64,000 nt of DNA from Ralstonia insidiosa (GCF_008801405.1 NZ_VZPV01000001.1:496001-560000); one strand, 5' to 3'; shown: positions 18,990 to 27,792, numbered from the stretch's first letter. The notes: generated by a model not told the origin, from the sequence alone. Numbers and translations: made by a program.

Positions 18990-20186
18990 ATGCAAACCCT
19001 GATTCTCAAGCCCGGCAAGGAGCGCTCGCTGCTGCGCCGGCACCCGTGGATTTTCGCCAACGCCATCGACCGCATGGAAGGCCGCCCGCCGGCCTCCGGC
19101 GCCACCGTGGTCGTGCGTGCCGCCAATGGCCAGTTCCTGGCGCGCGCCGCGTTCAGCCCGGTCTCGCAGATCCGCGCCCGCGTGTGGTCGTTCGATGAGG
19201 CGGAGCCCATCGATCACGCGTTCTTCAAGCGCCGCATCGCCACCGCCGTGGCGTACCGTCGTACATGGGTGCACGACACTGATGCCGTGCGCCTCATCAT
19301 GGGCGAGGCCGATGGCCTGCCCGGCCTGATCGTCGACCAGTACGGCACGGGTGAAACGGGGCAACTCGTCTGCCAGTTCAGCGCCGCCGGCGTGGAGCAC
19401 TGGAAGGACGCCATCGTCGCTGCGCTCATCAAGGAGACCGGCTGCCCGAACGTGTACGAGCGCTCCGACGTGAGCGTGCGAGAGCGCGAAGGCTTGGAGC
19501 AGATGACCGGCGTGCTGGCCGGCGCCGAACCGCCAGAAGACCTCTCCGCCACCGAGCACGGCGTGCGCTACTACGTGGATGTGCGCGAGGGCCACAAGAC
19601 CGGCTTCTACGTCGATCAGCGCGACAACCGTGCGCTCGTCGGCGCGCTGGCGAAAGACCGCGACGTGCTCAACTGCTTCTGCTATACCGGTGGATTCTCG
19701 CTGGCAGCGCTCAAGGGTGGCGCGAAGTCTGTCGTGTCGATCGACTCGTCGGGCGAGGCACTGGCGGTGGCTGAGCGCAATGTTGCCCTCAACGGCTTCG
19801 ATCCGGCGCGCGCCGAGTGGCTCGATGCGGATGTCTTCAAGTCGTTGCGCAACTTCCGCGCGGAAGGCCGCCAGTTCGACCTGATCGTGCTGGACCCGCC
19901 CAAGTTTGCGGCGTCGGCCCAGCAGGTCGATCGTGCGGCGCGGGCGTACAAGGAGATCAACCTGGTCGGCATGCAGTTGCTGCGCCCGGGCGGTCTGCTG
20001 TTCACGTACTCCTGCTCAGGCGCGATCGATGCGGACCTGTTCCAGAAGATCGTGGCCGGTGCGGCGGCCGATGCCAAGGTGACGGCGCGCATTCAGCGCC
20101 GGCTGGCCGGTGGCGTGGATCACCCGCTGCTGACGAGCTTTCCGGAAGGCGAATACCTCAAGGGTTTGCTGCTGCAGATCGGCTAG
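18990..20186 (+). CDS. rlmI: RlmI-type 23S rRNA m5C methyltransferase
   Basis: 398-residue class I SAM-dependent methyltransferase. The N-terminal PUA-like RNA-binding domain includes KPGKERSLLRRHPWIF. The SAM site follows (VLNCFCYTGGFSLAAL), then motif IV DPPKF and the catalytic cysteine in TYSCSGAI. This matches the RlmI/YccW family, which makes m5C1962 in 23S rRNA. The start is at MQTLILKPGKE. It lies 55 bases after xerC. I see no oddity. Confidence 0.9.
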   Translation: MQTLILKPGKERSLLRRHPWIFANAIDRMEGRPPASGATVVVRAANGQFLARAAFSPVSQIRARVWSFDEAEPIDHAFFKRRIATAVAYRRTWVHDTDAVRLIMGEADGLPGLIVDQYGTGETGQLVCQFSAAGVEHWKDAIVAALIKETGCPNVYERSDVSVREREGLEQMTGVLAGAEPPEDLSATEHGVRYYVDVREGHKTGFYVDQRDNRALVGALAKDRDVLNCFCYTGGFSLAALKGGAKSVVSIDSSGEALAVAERNVALNGFDPARAEWLDADVFKSLRNFRAEGRQFDLIVLDPPKFAASAQQVDRAARAYKEINLVGMQLLRPGGLLFTYSCSGAIDADLFQKIVAGAAADAKVTARIQRRLAGGVDHPLLTSFPEGEYLKGLLLQIG

Positions 20187-20234
20187 CAATTTGTCGCAAT
20201 TTTTGGCTTGTCCCGGCAAGCCGCCATTGCGAAG

Positions 20235-20783
20235 ATGCGGCCCTTCGTTTTCCGCATCACGTTGATGGCATCCAACGCAGCACATCATGCGACGGGTTGG
20301 GCGGCAGGTTTGATCGCCGCCACCTTTGTCGCACAGGCTTCCCACACTTCCCTCGAACACCTCGCAAGCATCCTGGCATTTTGCGCCGCGGTTGCCGGCA
20401 GCACGGCGCCTGACTGGATGGAGGTCGCCTGGTGGACCCGCGCCCGCCGGCTCTGGATCACGCACCGTACCGCCACGCACTGGGGCATCGGCTGGGTTGC
20501 AGCACTGGTGCTGTCTTACCAAGCGCTGAGCCATGATCACCTGTGGGCGCCGCTGCTGTTCGGCTTTGCCTGCGGCGGACTGATGCACTTGCTGGCCGAT
20601 TGGCCCAATCCGCTGGGCGTGCCCTGGATCTGGGGGCGCCATTCCCTGAACCTCTGGAAGAGCGGGCGCTGCGACCTGATTGTGGTGATGCTGGCGTGGG
20701 CGGCGGCATGCTGGGTGGTGCGGCCGCTGTGGGAGACGACGGCATCGCGGGTGCTCGCCTGGTTTGCCCATCTGGTGCGCTGA
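20235..20783 (+). CDS. Small membrane-bound metal-dependent hydrolase-like protein (DUF457/YdjM type)
   Basis: About 182 residues with four or five hydrophobic helices. Conserved His/Asp clusters sit near the membrane: NAAHHATG, GSTAPDWME, THRTATHW, MHLLADWPNPLG. This pattern is that of the YdjM/DUF457 inner-membrane family, annotated as putative metal-dependent hydrolases without proven activity. The start is uncertain: ATG at 20235 or ATG at 20265 (MASNAAHH), and neither has a strong ribosome site. It stands between rlmI and the sugar oxidase, with no clear operon partner. Confidence 0.75.
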   Translation: MRPFVFRITLMASNAAHHATGWAAGLIAATFVAQASHTSLEHLASILAFCAAVAGSTAPDWMEVAWWTRARRLWITHRTATHWGIGWVAALVLSYQALSHDHLWAPLLFGFACGGLMHLLADWPNPLGVPWIWGRHSLNLWKSGRCDLIVVMLAWAAACWVVRPLWETTASRVLAWFAHLVR

Positions 20784-20937
20784 GGCGGCCTTGGCCGACC
20801 TGGCGCACACGTTGTGCCGGCAATGACTGATGGAACCCGGACGCACGAACGACTAAGTTGGAACCGCCGGACGACATCGTCCGAATCCAACTCCGTTTGC
20901 GCAACCCTTGCGCAAACGCCCTCACCGGGAGTCGTCG

Positions 20938-22464
20938 ATGACACTGGATGTGACCCGCCAGGACCCTCGCTACAACACGCTCAAGCACGGCTTCAACCTG
21001 CGCTGGCCGGCGACGGAGGCTCAGGCCGCCGGCCGCATCGCCCTTGTTGAAAAGCCCGACGACGTGGTGCCCGCCATCCAGCGCATCGTCAATGCGGGCC
21101 AGCGCCCGACGGTGCGCAGCGGCGGACATTGCTACGAAGATTTCGTCTCCAACAACCCCGACGGCACGATCGTCGACCTGAGCCTGCTCGACTCGCCCGA
21201 TGTACGTGCCGACGGCTCGGTGCACATTCCCGCCGGCACGCAGAACTGGAACGGCTACCTCGAGCTCTACAAGCGCCACAACGTCACGCTGCCCGGCGGC
21301 TCGTGCTATTCGGTGGGCGCGGGCGGGCACATCTGCGGGGGCGGTTACGGGCTGTTGTCGCGGCTGCAGGGGCTGACGGTGGACTGGTTGTCCGCCCTGG
21401 ACATCGTCACCGTGGACAAGGATGGCAAGGCGGCCGCCCGCACCGTTGATGCCACGCGCGATCCCGAGCTCTTTCGTGCATGCCGCGGCGCGGGCGGCGG
21501 CACCTTTGGTGTCATCACCGGCTACACGTTCGCCAAGCTGCCCCAGGCGCCGCAGGAGGTGGCGCTTGCCACCGTCGCCTTCGACTGGGCCAGCATGACG
21601 CCCCAGCGCTTTGCCGAATTGCTGCGCATCTACGGTGAATACTGGGAGACGCGCGGCAAGGACCCCGACACCTGGGGCATGTTCTCGCTGCTCAAGCTCA
21701 CGCACAAATCGGCCGGACAGATCGTGCTGCTCACGCAGTTCTGCAACCCCGATGGCACGTGCCGCGATCTTTCCGTGCTCAACGATTTTCTCGATCGCTT
21801 CCAGGCCTGCGCGCCCACGTCCGTGAAGAGTCATCCGCCCGGCTATGGCCCCGCGCACAAGCCGGGCATGGGGCAACTGCTCTGCTCCAAGCCGCACACC
21901 ATCGTGCAGTACGACTGGTTGACCGCCACGCAGTACCTGAACGGCTCGGGCGCCAACCAGCGCGGCAAGTACAAGTCCGCTTACATGAAGCGCGGCTTCA
22001 CGGCGCGCGAGGCGCAGCGCATCTACACGCACCTCACGCGTACCATCCCGGGCGTGGACTTGAGCCAATCGCTGCTACAGGTGGATTCCTACGGCGGCGC
22101 CGTCAACAAGACCGAGCGCATCGCCGATACCGCCGTGCCGCAGCGCGCTTCCATCATGAAGCTGCAGTACCAGACGTACTGGACATCCGCTGCCGACGAC
22201 GCCGGCCACCTGCGCTGGATCAGCGATTTCTACCGCGATGTCTACGGTGCTCCTGACGTGCCCGCGCCGCACAGCGGCACACCCTACCCCGGCGACCGGT
22301 ACGAGGGCTGCTACATCAACTACCCAGACGTCGACATGCTCGCCTACCCGTTCTGGCCGCAGCTCTATTACGGCGATGGCGATCTCTATGCGTTCCTGCA
22401 ACGCGTCAAGCGCCGTTATGATCCGAACAACATCTTCCACCACGCGATGTCCGTGCGTGCGTGA
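20938..22464 (+). CDS. Bicovalent FAD-dependent oxidoreductase (berberine-bridge/carbohydrate-oxidase type)
   Basis: 508 residues. The N-terminal PCMH-type FAD-binding domain has RSGGHCYED (8-alpha-histidyl His) and GGHICGGGYG (6-S-cysteinyl Cys), the two residues that tether FAD twice in the berberine-bridge and oligosaccharide-oxidase group. The C-terminal BBE segment, with YDPNNIFHH, completes the active site. The likely reaction is oxidation of a sugar C1-OH to a lactone with H2O2 formation, or an alcohol oxidation. No signal peptide is visible. The ATG at 20938 is supported by a GGGAG site. A lactonase-like gene follows after 14 bases. Confidence 0.85.
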   Translation: MTLDVTRQDPRYNTLKHGFNLRWPATEAQAAGRIALVEKPDDVVPAIQRIVNAGQRPTVRSGGHCYEDFVSNNPDGTIVDLSLLDSPDVRADGSVHIPAGTQNWNGYLELYKRHNVTLPGGSCYSVGAGGHICGGGYGLLSRLQGLTVDWLSALDIVTVDKDGKAAARTVDATRDPELFRACRGAGGGTFGVITGYTFAKLPQAPQEVALATVAFDWASMTPQRFAELLRIYGEYWETRGKDPDTWGMFSLLKLTHKSAGQIVLLTQFCNPDGTCRDLSVLNDFLDRFQACAPTSVKSHPPGYGPAHKPGMGQLLCSKPHTIVQYDWLTATQYLNGSGANQRGKYKSAYMKRGFTAREAQRIYTHLTRTIPGVDLSQSLLQVDSYGGAVNKTERIADTAVPQRASIMKLQYQTYWTSAADDAGHLRWISDFYRDVYGAPDVPAPHSGTPYPGDRYEGCYINYPDVDMLAYPFWPQLYYGDGDLYAFLQRVKRRYDPNNIFHHAMSVRA

Positions 22465-22478
22465 GGAGGAGCCTATCC

Positions 22479-23735
22479 ATGACCAATCGCCCTAACCGCA
22501 ATTCGCCAAATCGTCGAACCTTCATGCAGTGGACCGGTAGCCTGCCCTTGATGGGCGCTCTTCCCAAAACCGCGATGGCCCAGGCGAGTGAGCAGCCTGC
22601 CGCCTCCGGTGCACAACCCGCCGGCGCCGCGCGCCCGCCGCGCTTTGCCTACGTCGGCACCTACACATTCAACGCACCAGGTGGTACCGCCGGTGGCCCG
22701 CCCGCACGTGGCATCTACGTGCTCGCCCCGCGCGGCGATGCGTGGACGCAGGTGCAGGTGGTCGAAAGCGCCAACCCGTCGTTCCTGGCGGTGCACCCGA
22801 ATCAGCGCTTCCTGTACGCGATCAACGAGCTCGAGGTCTACGAGGGCCGCCCCAACGGCAGCGCCGAGGCCTACGCCATCGACCCGCACGACGGCAAGCT
22901 GACGCTGCTCAACCGGCAGCCCCTGTCGCTGTCGGGCACGAACCCGGCGCACGTGGTGGTGTCGCCGGACGGGCGCTATCTGGCGGTTTCGATCTATAGC
23001 GGCGGTGCGTACAACCTCCTGCCGATCGGCGCGGACGGCAAGCTGGGCGACGTGTCGGGCATCTTCAAGGACACCGGTGCCGGCCCACGCCCTGAACAGG
23101 AGGCGCCACATGCGCACATGATGCTGTTCGATCCGGCGGGCAAGCACGTGATCGGCACCGACCTGGGCACCGACCGCATCAACGTGTTCGCCATCGAGGG
23201 CGGCAAGCTGGCGCCGCGCGACCGGGCGCAACTCAAGCCCGGCAGCGGCCCGCGCCATCTGGCGCTGCATCCACAGGGCAAGCTGCTCTACGTCATCAAC
23301 GAGCTGGACGGCACGGTCGCCTGCCACGGTTATGACGCGGACACCGGCCGCGTACTGGAGGAGCGCCAGCGCATCTCCACCACCCCCGCCGACTACACCG
23401 GCCAGAAGAGCGGCGCCGAGGTGCTGCTGCACCCGTCCGGGCGCTTCCTGTATGCCAGCAATCGCAAGCTGAAGTCGGATCACCCGCTGGCCGACAGTGT
23501 GGCCGCCTTCAGTATCGACACCTCGGGCAAGCTCACCGCCAGCCAGTACTGGAGCGAGGGCCTGCACTTCCCGCGTGCGATGACGATGGCAGCCGACGGC
23601 AACCACCTCTACGCACTCAGCCAGAAGGGCGACACGATCCTGCGGCTGCGCATTGACCCGCAGACCGGCAAGCTGGATCAGCCCGTGGTGGTGGCCAAGG
23701 TGCCGACGCCGGTGTGCCTGGTGTTGGCCACCTGA
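22479..23735 (+). CDS. Tat-exported seven-bladed beta-propeller lactonase-like protein
   Basis: 418 residues. The N-terminus carries a twin-arginine signal (NRRTFMQWTGSLPLMG), ending in a signal-peptidase-like AMAQA. The rest is a lactonase-family propeller with repeated blade motifs (SNPSFLAVHPNQRFLYAINE, GPRHLALHPQGKLLYVINE, HPSGRFLYASNRK). The family includes 6-phosphogluconolactonases. Here export to the periplasm makes a free aldonolactone a more natural substrate. The ATG at 22479 follows GAGGAGG closely. It almost certainly forms an operon with the upstream oxidase. Confidence 0.85.
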   Translation: MTNRPNRNSPNRRTFMQWTGSLPLMGALPKTAMAQASEQPAASGAQPAGAARPPRFAYVGTYTFNAPGGTAGGPPARGIYVLAPRGDAWTQVQVVESANPSFLAVHPNQRFLYAINELEVYEGRPNGSAEAYAIDPHDGKLTLLNRQPLSLSGTNPAHVVVSPDGRYLAVSIYSGGAYNLLPIGADGKLGDVSGIFKDTGAGPRPEQEAPHAHMMLFDPAGKHVIGTDLGTDRINVFAIEGGKLAPRDRAQLKPGSGPRHLALHPQGKLLYVINELDGTVACHGYDADTGRVLEERQRISTTPADYTGQKSGAEVLLHPSGRFLYASNRKLKSDHPLADSVAAFSIDTSGKLTASQYWSEGLHFPRAMTMAADGNHLYALSQKGDTILRLRIDPQTGKLDQPVVVAKVPTPVCLVLAT

Positions 23736-23749
23736 CACGCTGAAAAACC

Positions 23750-23772
23750 CTGGGCGGTGCAAGGCCGCCCAG
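23750..23772 (+). terminator. Hairpin after the lactonase gene
   Basis: An 8-bp stem (CTGGGCGG at 23750-23757, CCGCCCAG at 23765-23772) with a 7-base loop. The following T-run is weak, so it may be only a partial terminator or an mRNA-stabilising hairpin before zur. Confidence 0.45.
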
Positions 23773-23790
23773 TTGCAACTCAATTGCAGC
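23772..23790. promoter_or_regulatory. Imperfect palindrome upstream of zur (candidate operator)
   Basis: GTTGCAACTCAATTGCAGC matches its own reverse complement at 14 of 19 positions and lies 30 bases before the zur start. Autoregulation by Zur at such a site is plausible. I cannot confirm that this is the Zur consensus of this organism. Confidence 0.3.
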
Positions 23791-23819
23791 ACCCCTCCGG
23801 CCGTGGGACAATCCCGCGC

Positions 23820-24347
23820 ATGAACACCCCGGCCCCGCGAGACGATCTCGCCACATCACAACCTGATTCGCCTGATGCGGCTGCCCGCACACGCCTGCGC
23901 AGCCTGGGCAGCCGCGTGACCGAGCCGCGCGTGCGCGTACTGGCCGTGCTGATGCAGGGCGACGAGCCGCTCTCGCACCAGGCGGTGTGCGACGCGCTGC
24001 CGGACGACGCGGGCATCGACCGCGTGACGGTCTACCGCGTGCTCGACTGGCTGGTGGCCGGCGGCATCGTCCACAAGACGGCCGGCGCCGATCGCGTCTT
24101 CCGCTTCAGCCTGGCCGAGCACGACGCCGCGCGTGAAGCCGCGCACCGTTCGCACAGCCATTTCCACTGCACGCAATGCGGGCGCGACTTCTGCCTGGAA
24201 ACGGCGGAACCGCCGGCCATGCCGAAGGCCGCCCTGCCCGCCGGTTTCGCGGCCGACCACGCTGAACTCACCATCAAGGGCTGCTGCGCCGACTGCGCGC
24301 ATCCAGCCGCCCATCACCAGACAGGAAACGCCTCATGTCCAAAATGA
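23820..24347 (+). CDS. zur: Fur-family zinc uptake regulator
   Basis: 175 residues. A winged-helix DNA-binding domain (VTVYRVLDWLVAGGIVHK near residues 65-90) is followed by a metal-binding dimerisation domain. That domain has HSHFHCTQCGRDFC and a C-terminal GCCADCAHPAAHH, giving the structural CxxC pairs of the family. Zur rather than Fur is inferred from the context: its last 13 bases overlap the start of a CobW zinc GTPase. The ATG at 23820 is the first that precedes recognisable sequence. Confidence 0.85.
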   Translation: MNTPAPRDDLATSQPDSPDAAARTRLRSLGSRVTEPRVRVLAVLMQGDEPLSHQAVCDALPDDAGIDRVTVYRVLDWLVAGGIVHKTAGADRVFRFSLAEHDAAREAAHRSHSHFHCTQCGRDFCLETAEPPAMPKAALPAGFAADHAELTIKGCCADCAHPAAHHQTGNASCPK

Positions 24348-25411
24348 TCCCGGTCACCATCCTGACGGGCTTTCTCGGTAGCGGTAAGACCACGCTGCTC
24401 AAGCGCATCCTGACCGAGCAGCACGGCATGAAGATTGCCGTGATCGAAAACGAGTTCGGTGAAGAGAACATCGACAACGACATCCTCGTGCAGGACGGCA
24501 ACGAGCAGATCGTGCAGATGAGCAACGGTTGCATCTGCTGCACCATCCGTGGCGACCTTGTGGCGGGCCTGTCCGACCTGCTCACGCGCCACGACAACGG
24601 CCAGATCCAGTTCGACCGCGTGGTCATCGAGACCACCGGCGTGGCCAACCCCGGCCCCGTCGCGCAGACCTTCTTCATGGACGACGAGATCGCCAGCCGC
24701 TACCTGCTGGACGCCGTCATCACGCTGGTCGACGCCAAGCACGGCAACATGCAACTCGACAAGCAGGAAGAGGCGCAACGCCAAGTGGGCTTTGCTGATG
24801 CCATCTTCATCACCAAGAGCGATCTGGTGCCGGCTGAGGACGTGGACGCGCTGCGCCACCGCCTGCTGCACATGAACCCGCGCGCCCCGATCCGCACCGC
24901 CAATTTTGGCGACACGCCGATCGACACCATCTTCGATCTGCGCGGCTTCAACCTGAACGCCAAGCTGGAGATCGACCCGGACTTCCTGCGCGAAGATGAT
25001 CATGACCATAACCACGATCATGATCACGACCATGCCTGCTCGGCCGACTGTGACCACGGTCATGACCATGACCACCATCACGGTCACCACCATCACCACG
25101 GCCACGCGCACCACACGGATCGCATCGCCTCGTTCGTCTTCCGTAGCGACCGCCCGTTCAACTACGCCAAACTGGAGGAATTCCTCTCGGGCGTGCTGAA
25201 CATCTACGGCGAGAAGCTGCTGCGCTACAAGGGCGTGCTCTATATGGAAGGTGTCGACCGCAAGGTGGTGTTCCAGGGCGTGCACCAGCTCATGGGCAGC
25301 GACGTGGGCGGCAAGTGGGATGGTGAAAAGCCCAGCAATCGCATGGTTTTCATCGGGGTGGATCTGCCGCGCGAAACAATTTTGAAAGGATTGGAGAACT
25401 GTCTGGCCTAG
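24335..25411 (+). CDS. CobW/COG0523 GTPase, putative zinc metallochaperone
   Basis: 358-residue G3E GTPase. Walker A is GFLGSGKTTLL (residues ~12-22), the metal-binding motif is NGCICCTIRGDL (CxCC, ~65-75), and a Mg/switch region and the CobW C-terminal domain follow (FVFRSDRPFNYAKLEEFLSGV). Between the domains (~215-260) lies a His/Asp-rich loop with more than twenty His and two Cys. COG0523 proteins in this setting deliver zinc to client proteins under zinc limitation. The start overlaps zur by 13 bases, so Zur very likely controls it. Confidence 0.92.
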   Translation: MSKMIPVTILTGFLGSGKTTLLKRILTEQHGMKIAVIENEFGEENIDNDILVQDGNEQIVQMSNGCICCTIRGDLVAGLSDLLTRHDNGQIQFDRVVIETTGVANPGPVAQTFFMDDEIASRYLLDAVITLVDAKHGNMQLDKQEEAQRQVGFADAIFITKSDLVPAEDVDALRHRLLHMNPRAPIRTANFGDTPIDTIFDLRGFNLNAKLEIDPDFLREDDHDHNHDHDHDHACSADCDHGHDHDHHHGHHHHHGHAHHTDRIASFVFRSDRPFNYAKLEEFLSGVLNIYGEKLLRYKGVLYMEGVDRKVVFQGVHQLMGSDVGGKWDGEKPSNRMVFIGVDLPRETILKGLENCLA

Positions 25412-25593
25412 GGCTTGTTTCCCTCGGGCCGCTTTCCCCCCTCCTTTTGGGTGGCCTTGTCCGGCGCTTTCAGGCAGAATCCGGGCCGTATTTTCTGTCC
25501 GTGTTTCTCCGATAGTTCGGGTAAGATCGTTCGGCTACAATAAGTCGATTCAGTGCACGTCGTCCCAGGCACGTCCGGTAGGAGGAGCAGGCG

Positions 25594-26265
25594 ATGGTGA
25601 CCAAGAACAAGGATGGACGCGGCGCCAACGGCGGCGCCCTGCGGTCCAATACGGAGTCGGCTGCAGCCCAGGCTGCGCCAGCCACCCGAAAAAAAGCGGC
25701 AGGGGGCGCCGCTGCGGGCAAGGCAACAGGAGGCGCGCGGGGCGGCAAGTCCGCCGCTAGCCAGAACGAGTCCAACGCATCCCCGCGCAAGGACGACGCG
25801 ACAGCCGACACGGCGCGCGATTTACCAGGATCATCCGCAGCAACCATGAGCAGCAAGAAACTACTCACCGAAGCCGAAATCCTGAAGATGGGCGAAAAGG
25901 ATTACATGAACGAGGCGCAGCTCGCCTTCTTCAAGGACCGGCTCGAACAAATGAAGGCTGACATTGAGAAGAATGCCAGCCAAACCGTCAACGAGCTGCG
26001 CGAGACCGTGGTCGTGCCGGACCCGGCCGACCGCGCGACCATCGAGGAAGAGCACGCGCTGGAATTGCGCACGCGTGACCGCGAGCGCAAGCTGCTCAAG
26101 AAGGTGGAGCAGTCGATCGCCCGCATCGAGAAGGGCGACTACGGCTACTGCGACGAAACCGGCGAGCCGATCGGCATTCCGCGCTTGCTTGCACGCCCCA
26201 CCGCCAACCTGTCGCTGGAGGCGCAGGAGCGCCGCGAAAAGCGTCAGAAGTTGATGGGTGACTGA
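25594..26265 (+). CDS. dksA: DksA, RNA polymerase-binding regulator, zinc-independent type
   Basis: DksA enters the secondary channel of RNA polymerase and acts with ppGpp. The coiled coil and the tip region (DPADRATIEEEHALELRTRDR) are present. The zinc-finger region reads YCDETGEPIG ... ANLSLEAQ, so the usual C-C-C-C is replaced by C-T-S-A (Cys186, then Thr, Ser, Ala). It should fold without zinc. The ATG at 25594 has GGAGG at 25581-25585 with ideal spacing and gives 223 residues with an ~84-residue Ala/Gly/Lys-rich extension. The ATG at 25846 (MSSKKLLTEAEIL) would give a conventional 139-residue protein but has a poor ribosome site. Confidence 0.93.
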   Translation: MVTKNKDGRGANGGALRSNTESAAAQAAPATRKKAAGGAAAGKATGGARGGKSAASQNESNASPRKDDATADTARDLPGSSAATMSSKKLLTEAEILKMGEKDYMNEAQLAFFKDRLEQMKADIEKNASQTVNELRETVVVPDPADRATIEEEHALELRTRDRERKLLKKVEQSIARIEKGDYGYCDETGEPIGIPRLLARPTANLSLEAQERREKRQKLMGD

Positions 26266-26306
26266 CGCGCGCGTCGCACTCGGTTGACGCATTCGTTTGA
26301 ATCTTG

Positions 26307-26341
26307 CAGCCCGGTCACCCACCGGGCTGTTTGCTTTTTTT
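26307..26341 (+). terminator. Intrinsic terminator of dksA
   Basis: A 9-bp stem (CAGCCCGGT at 26307-26315, ACCGGGCTG at 26321-26329) with a 5-base loop is followed by a long T-rich tract. It separates dksA from the second cobW gene, which therefore probably has its own promoter or depends on read-through. Confidence 0.9.
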
Positions 26342-26364
26342 AGCCACAAACTAGGGCCACGATC

Positions 26365-27681
26365 ATGTCCCGTCCGCTTCCCGTTACCGTGTTGTCCGGC
26401 TTTCTGGGCGCCGGCAAGACTACGCTGCTCAACCATGTGCTCGCCAACCGCGAGGGCAAGCGCGTGGCCGTGATCGTCAATGACCTGTCGGACGTCAACA
26501 TCGACGCGCAGCTCGTGGGCGACGGCACGGCCACCAGCGCCCAGCTTTCGCGTACCGACGAGCGCATGGTGGAGCTGTCCAACGGCTGCATCTGCTGCAC
26601 GCTGCGCGAAGACCTGCTCGACGAGATCGCGCGTCTGGCTCGCGAAGACCGCTTCGACTACCTGCTCATCGAATCGACGGGCGTGGCCGAGCCGTTGCCG
26701 ATCGCCGAGACCTTCACGTTTGAAGACGCCGAGGGCGACGTGCTGTCCGACCTCGCACGCCTGGACACCATGGTCACGGTGGTCGACGCCCAGCACTTCC
26801 TGGCTGACTACGATGCTGCCGATTTCCTGGCAGACCGCGGTCAGGCTCGGGACGAAGACGACGACCGCACCGTGGTTGACCTGCTGATCGAACAGGTCGA
26901 GTTTTGCGACGTGATCGTGCTCAACAAGGTCGACCTGGTGAGCGAGGCCGAGCGCGCGCGTCTGGCGGGCATCCTGCATTCGCTGAACCCGCGTGCGCGC
27001 ATCGTGCCGACGTCGTTCGGCAAGGTGCCGCTGGACGAAATTCTGAATACGCACCGCTTCGATTTCGATGCGGCATCCGCCGCCCCCGCCTGGCTGGCCG
27101 AACTGCGCGGCGAACACGTGCCCGAGACGGAAGCGCTCGGCATCCGCAGCTTCGTCTATCGCCGCCGCGTGCCGTTTCACCCGCAGCGCCTGTGGGACCT
27201 GATGCACACCGAGTGGCTGCGCAGTCCGGACGGTGGCGGCCGCGTGCTGCGCTCGAAGGGGTATTTCTGGTTGGCGTCGCGCATGGACACTGCCGGGAGC
27301 TGGGGCCAGGCTGGCGGCGTGATGCGCCACGGTGGCGCCGGCGCATGGTGGGCGGCGGTGGATCAAGCTGAATGGCCCGATGAGGACGAGGCCCGCGCCG
27401 ACATCATCGACAAGCTGCACGACAACGGTGCGCCTGCGCCGTGGGGCGACCGCCGTCAGGAGCTCGTCTTCATCGGCACCGATCTGGACGAGGCCGCACT
27501 CGTCGCGCAGCTCGATACGTGCCTGCTGACCGATGCGGAACTGGCCGCCGGCCCTGCAGCATGGGCCGTGCTGCCCGATCCCTTCCCCGCCTGGGCCTTC
27601 GATGATCACGACGACTTGGATGACGACGAAGACCACGATCACCAGCATGGTGACGACTGCGATTGCGGGCACCACCACTGA
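26365..27681 (+). CDS. Second CobW/COG0523 GTPase, ZigA/YeiR-like
   Basis: 438-residue G3E GTPase of a different subgroup from the one upstream. It has Walker A GFLGAGKTTLL, the CxCC motif NGCICCTLREDL, an NKVD guanine-specificity motif (VIVLNKVDLV) and a longer C-terminal domain with GYFWLASRMD. A very acidic, His-rich end (DDHDDLDDDEDHDHQHGDDCDCGHHH region) is suited to binding metal. It is probably a zinc chaperone used when zinc is scarce. It stands alone after the dksA terminator. Confidence 0.9.
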   Translation: MSRPLPVTVLSGFLGAGKTTLLNHVLANREGKRVAVIVNDLSDVNIDAQLVGDGTATSAQLSRTDERMVELSNGCICCTLREDLLDEIARLAREDRFDYLLIESTGVAEPLPIAETFTFEDAEGDVLSDLARLDTMVTVVDAQHFLADYDAADFLADRGQARDEDDDRTVVDLLIEQVEFCDVIVLNKVDLVSEAERARLAGILHSLNPRARIVPTSFGKVPLDEILNTHRFDFDAASAAPAWLAELRGEHVPETEALGIRSFVYRRRVPFHPQRLWDLMHTEWLRSPDGGGRVLRSKGYFWLASRMDTAGSWGQAGGVMRHGGAGAWWAAVDQAEWPDEDEARADIIDKLHDNGAPAPWGDRRQELVFIGTDLDEAALVAQLDTCLLTDAELAAGPAAWAVLPDPFPAWAFDDHDDLDDDEDHDHQHGDDCDCGHHH

Positions 27682-27792
27682 GCATGCACACCCCCTGCTT
27701 CACCGACGTTGACACCGGCGTCATCCGGTCCTGACAATCCCCGAACGTTTTGCGAATGTATTGATTGAGTAACGAGCTATCGGGGAGTCGTC

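Noticed and set aside
20458..22068. 536-codon minus-strand frame opposite the FAD oxidase
   Set aside because: Spans two real genes on the other strand and has no domain character.
24990..25115. Tandem CATGAC/CACCAT-like repeats that look like a microsatellite or short CRISPR-like array
   Set aside because: The repeats are His/Asp codons of the CobW metal-binding loop and stay in frame.
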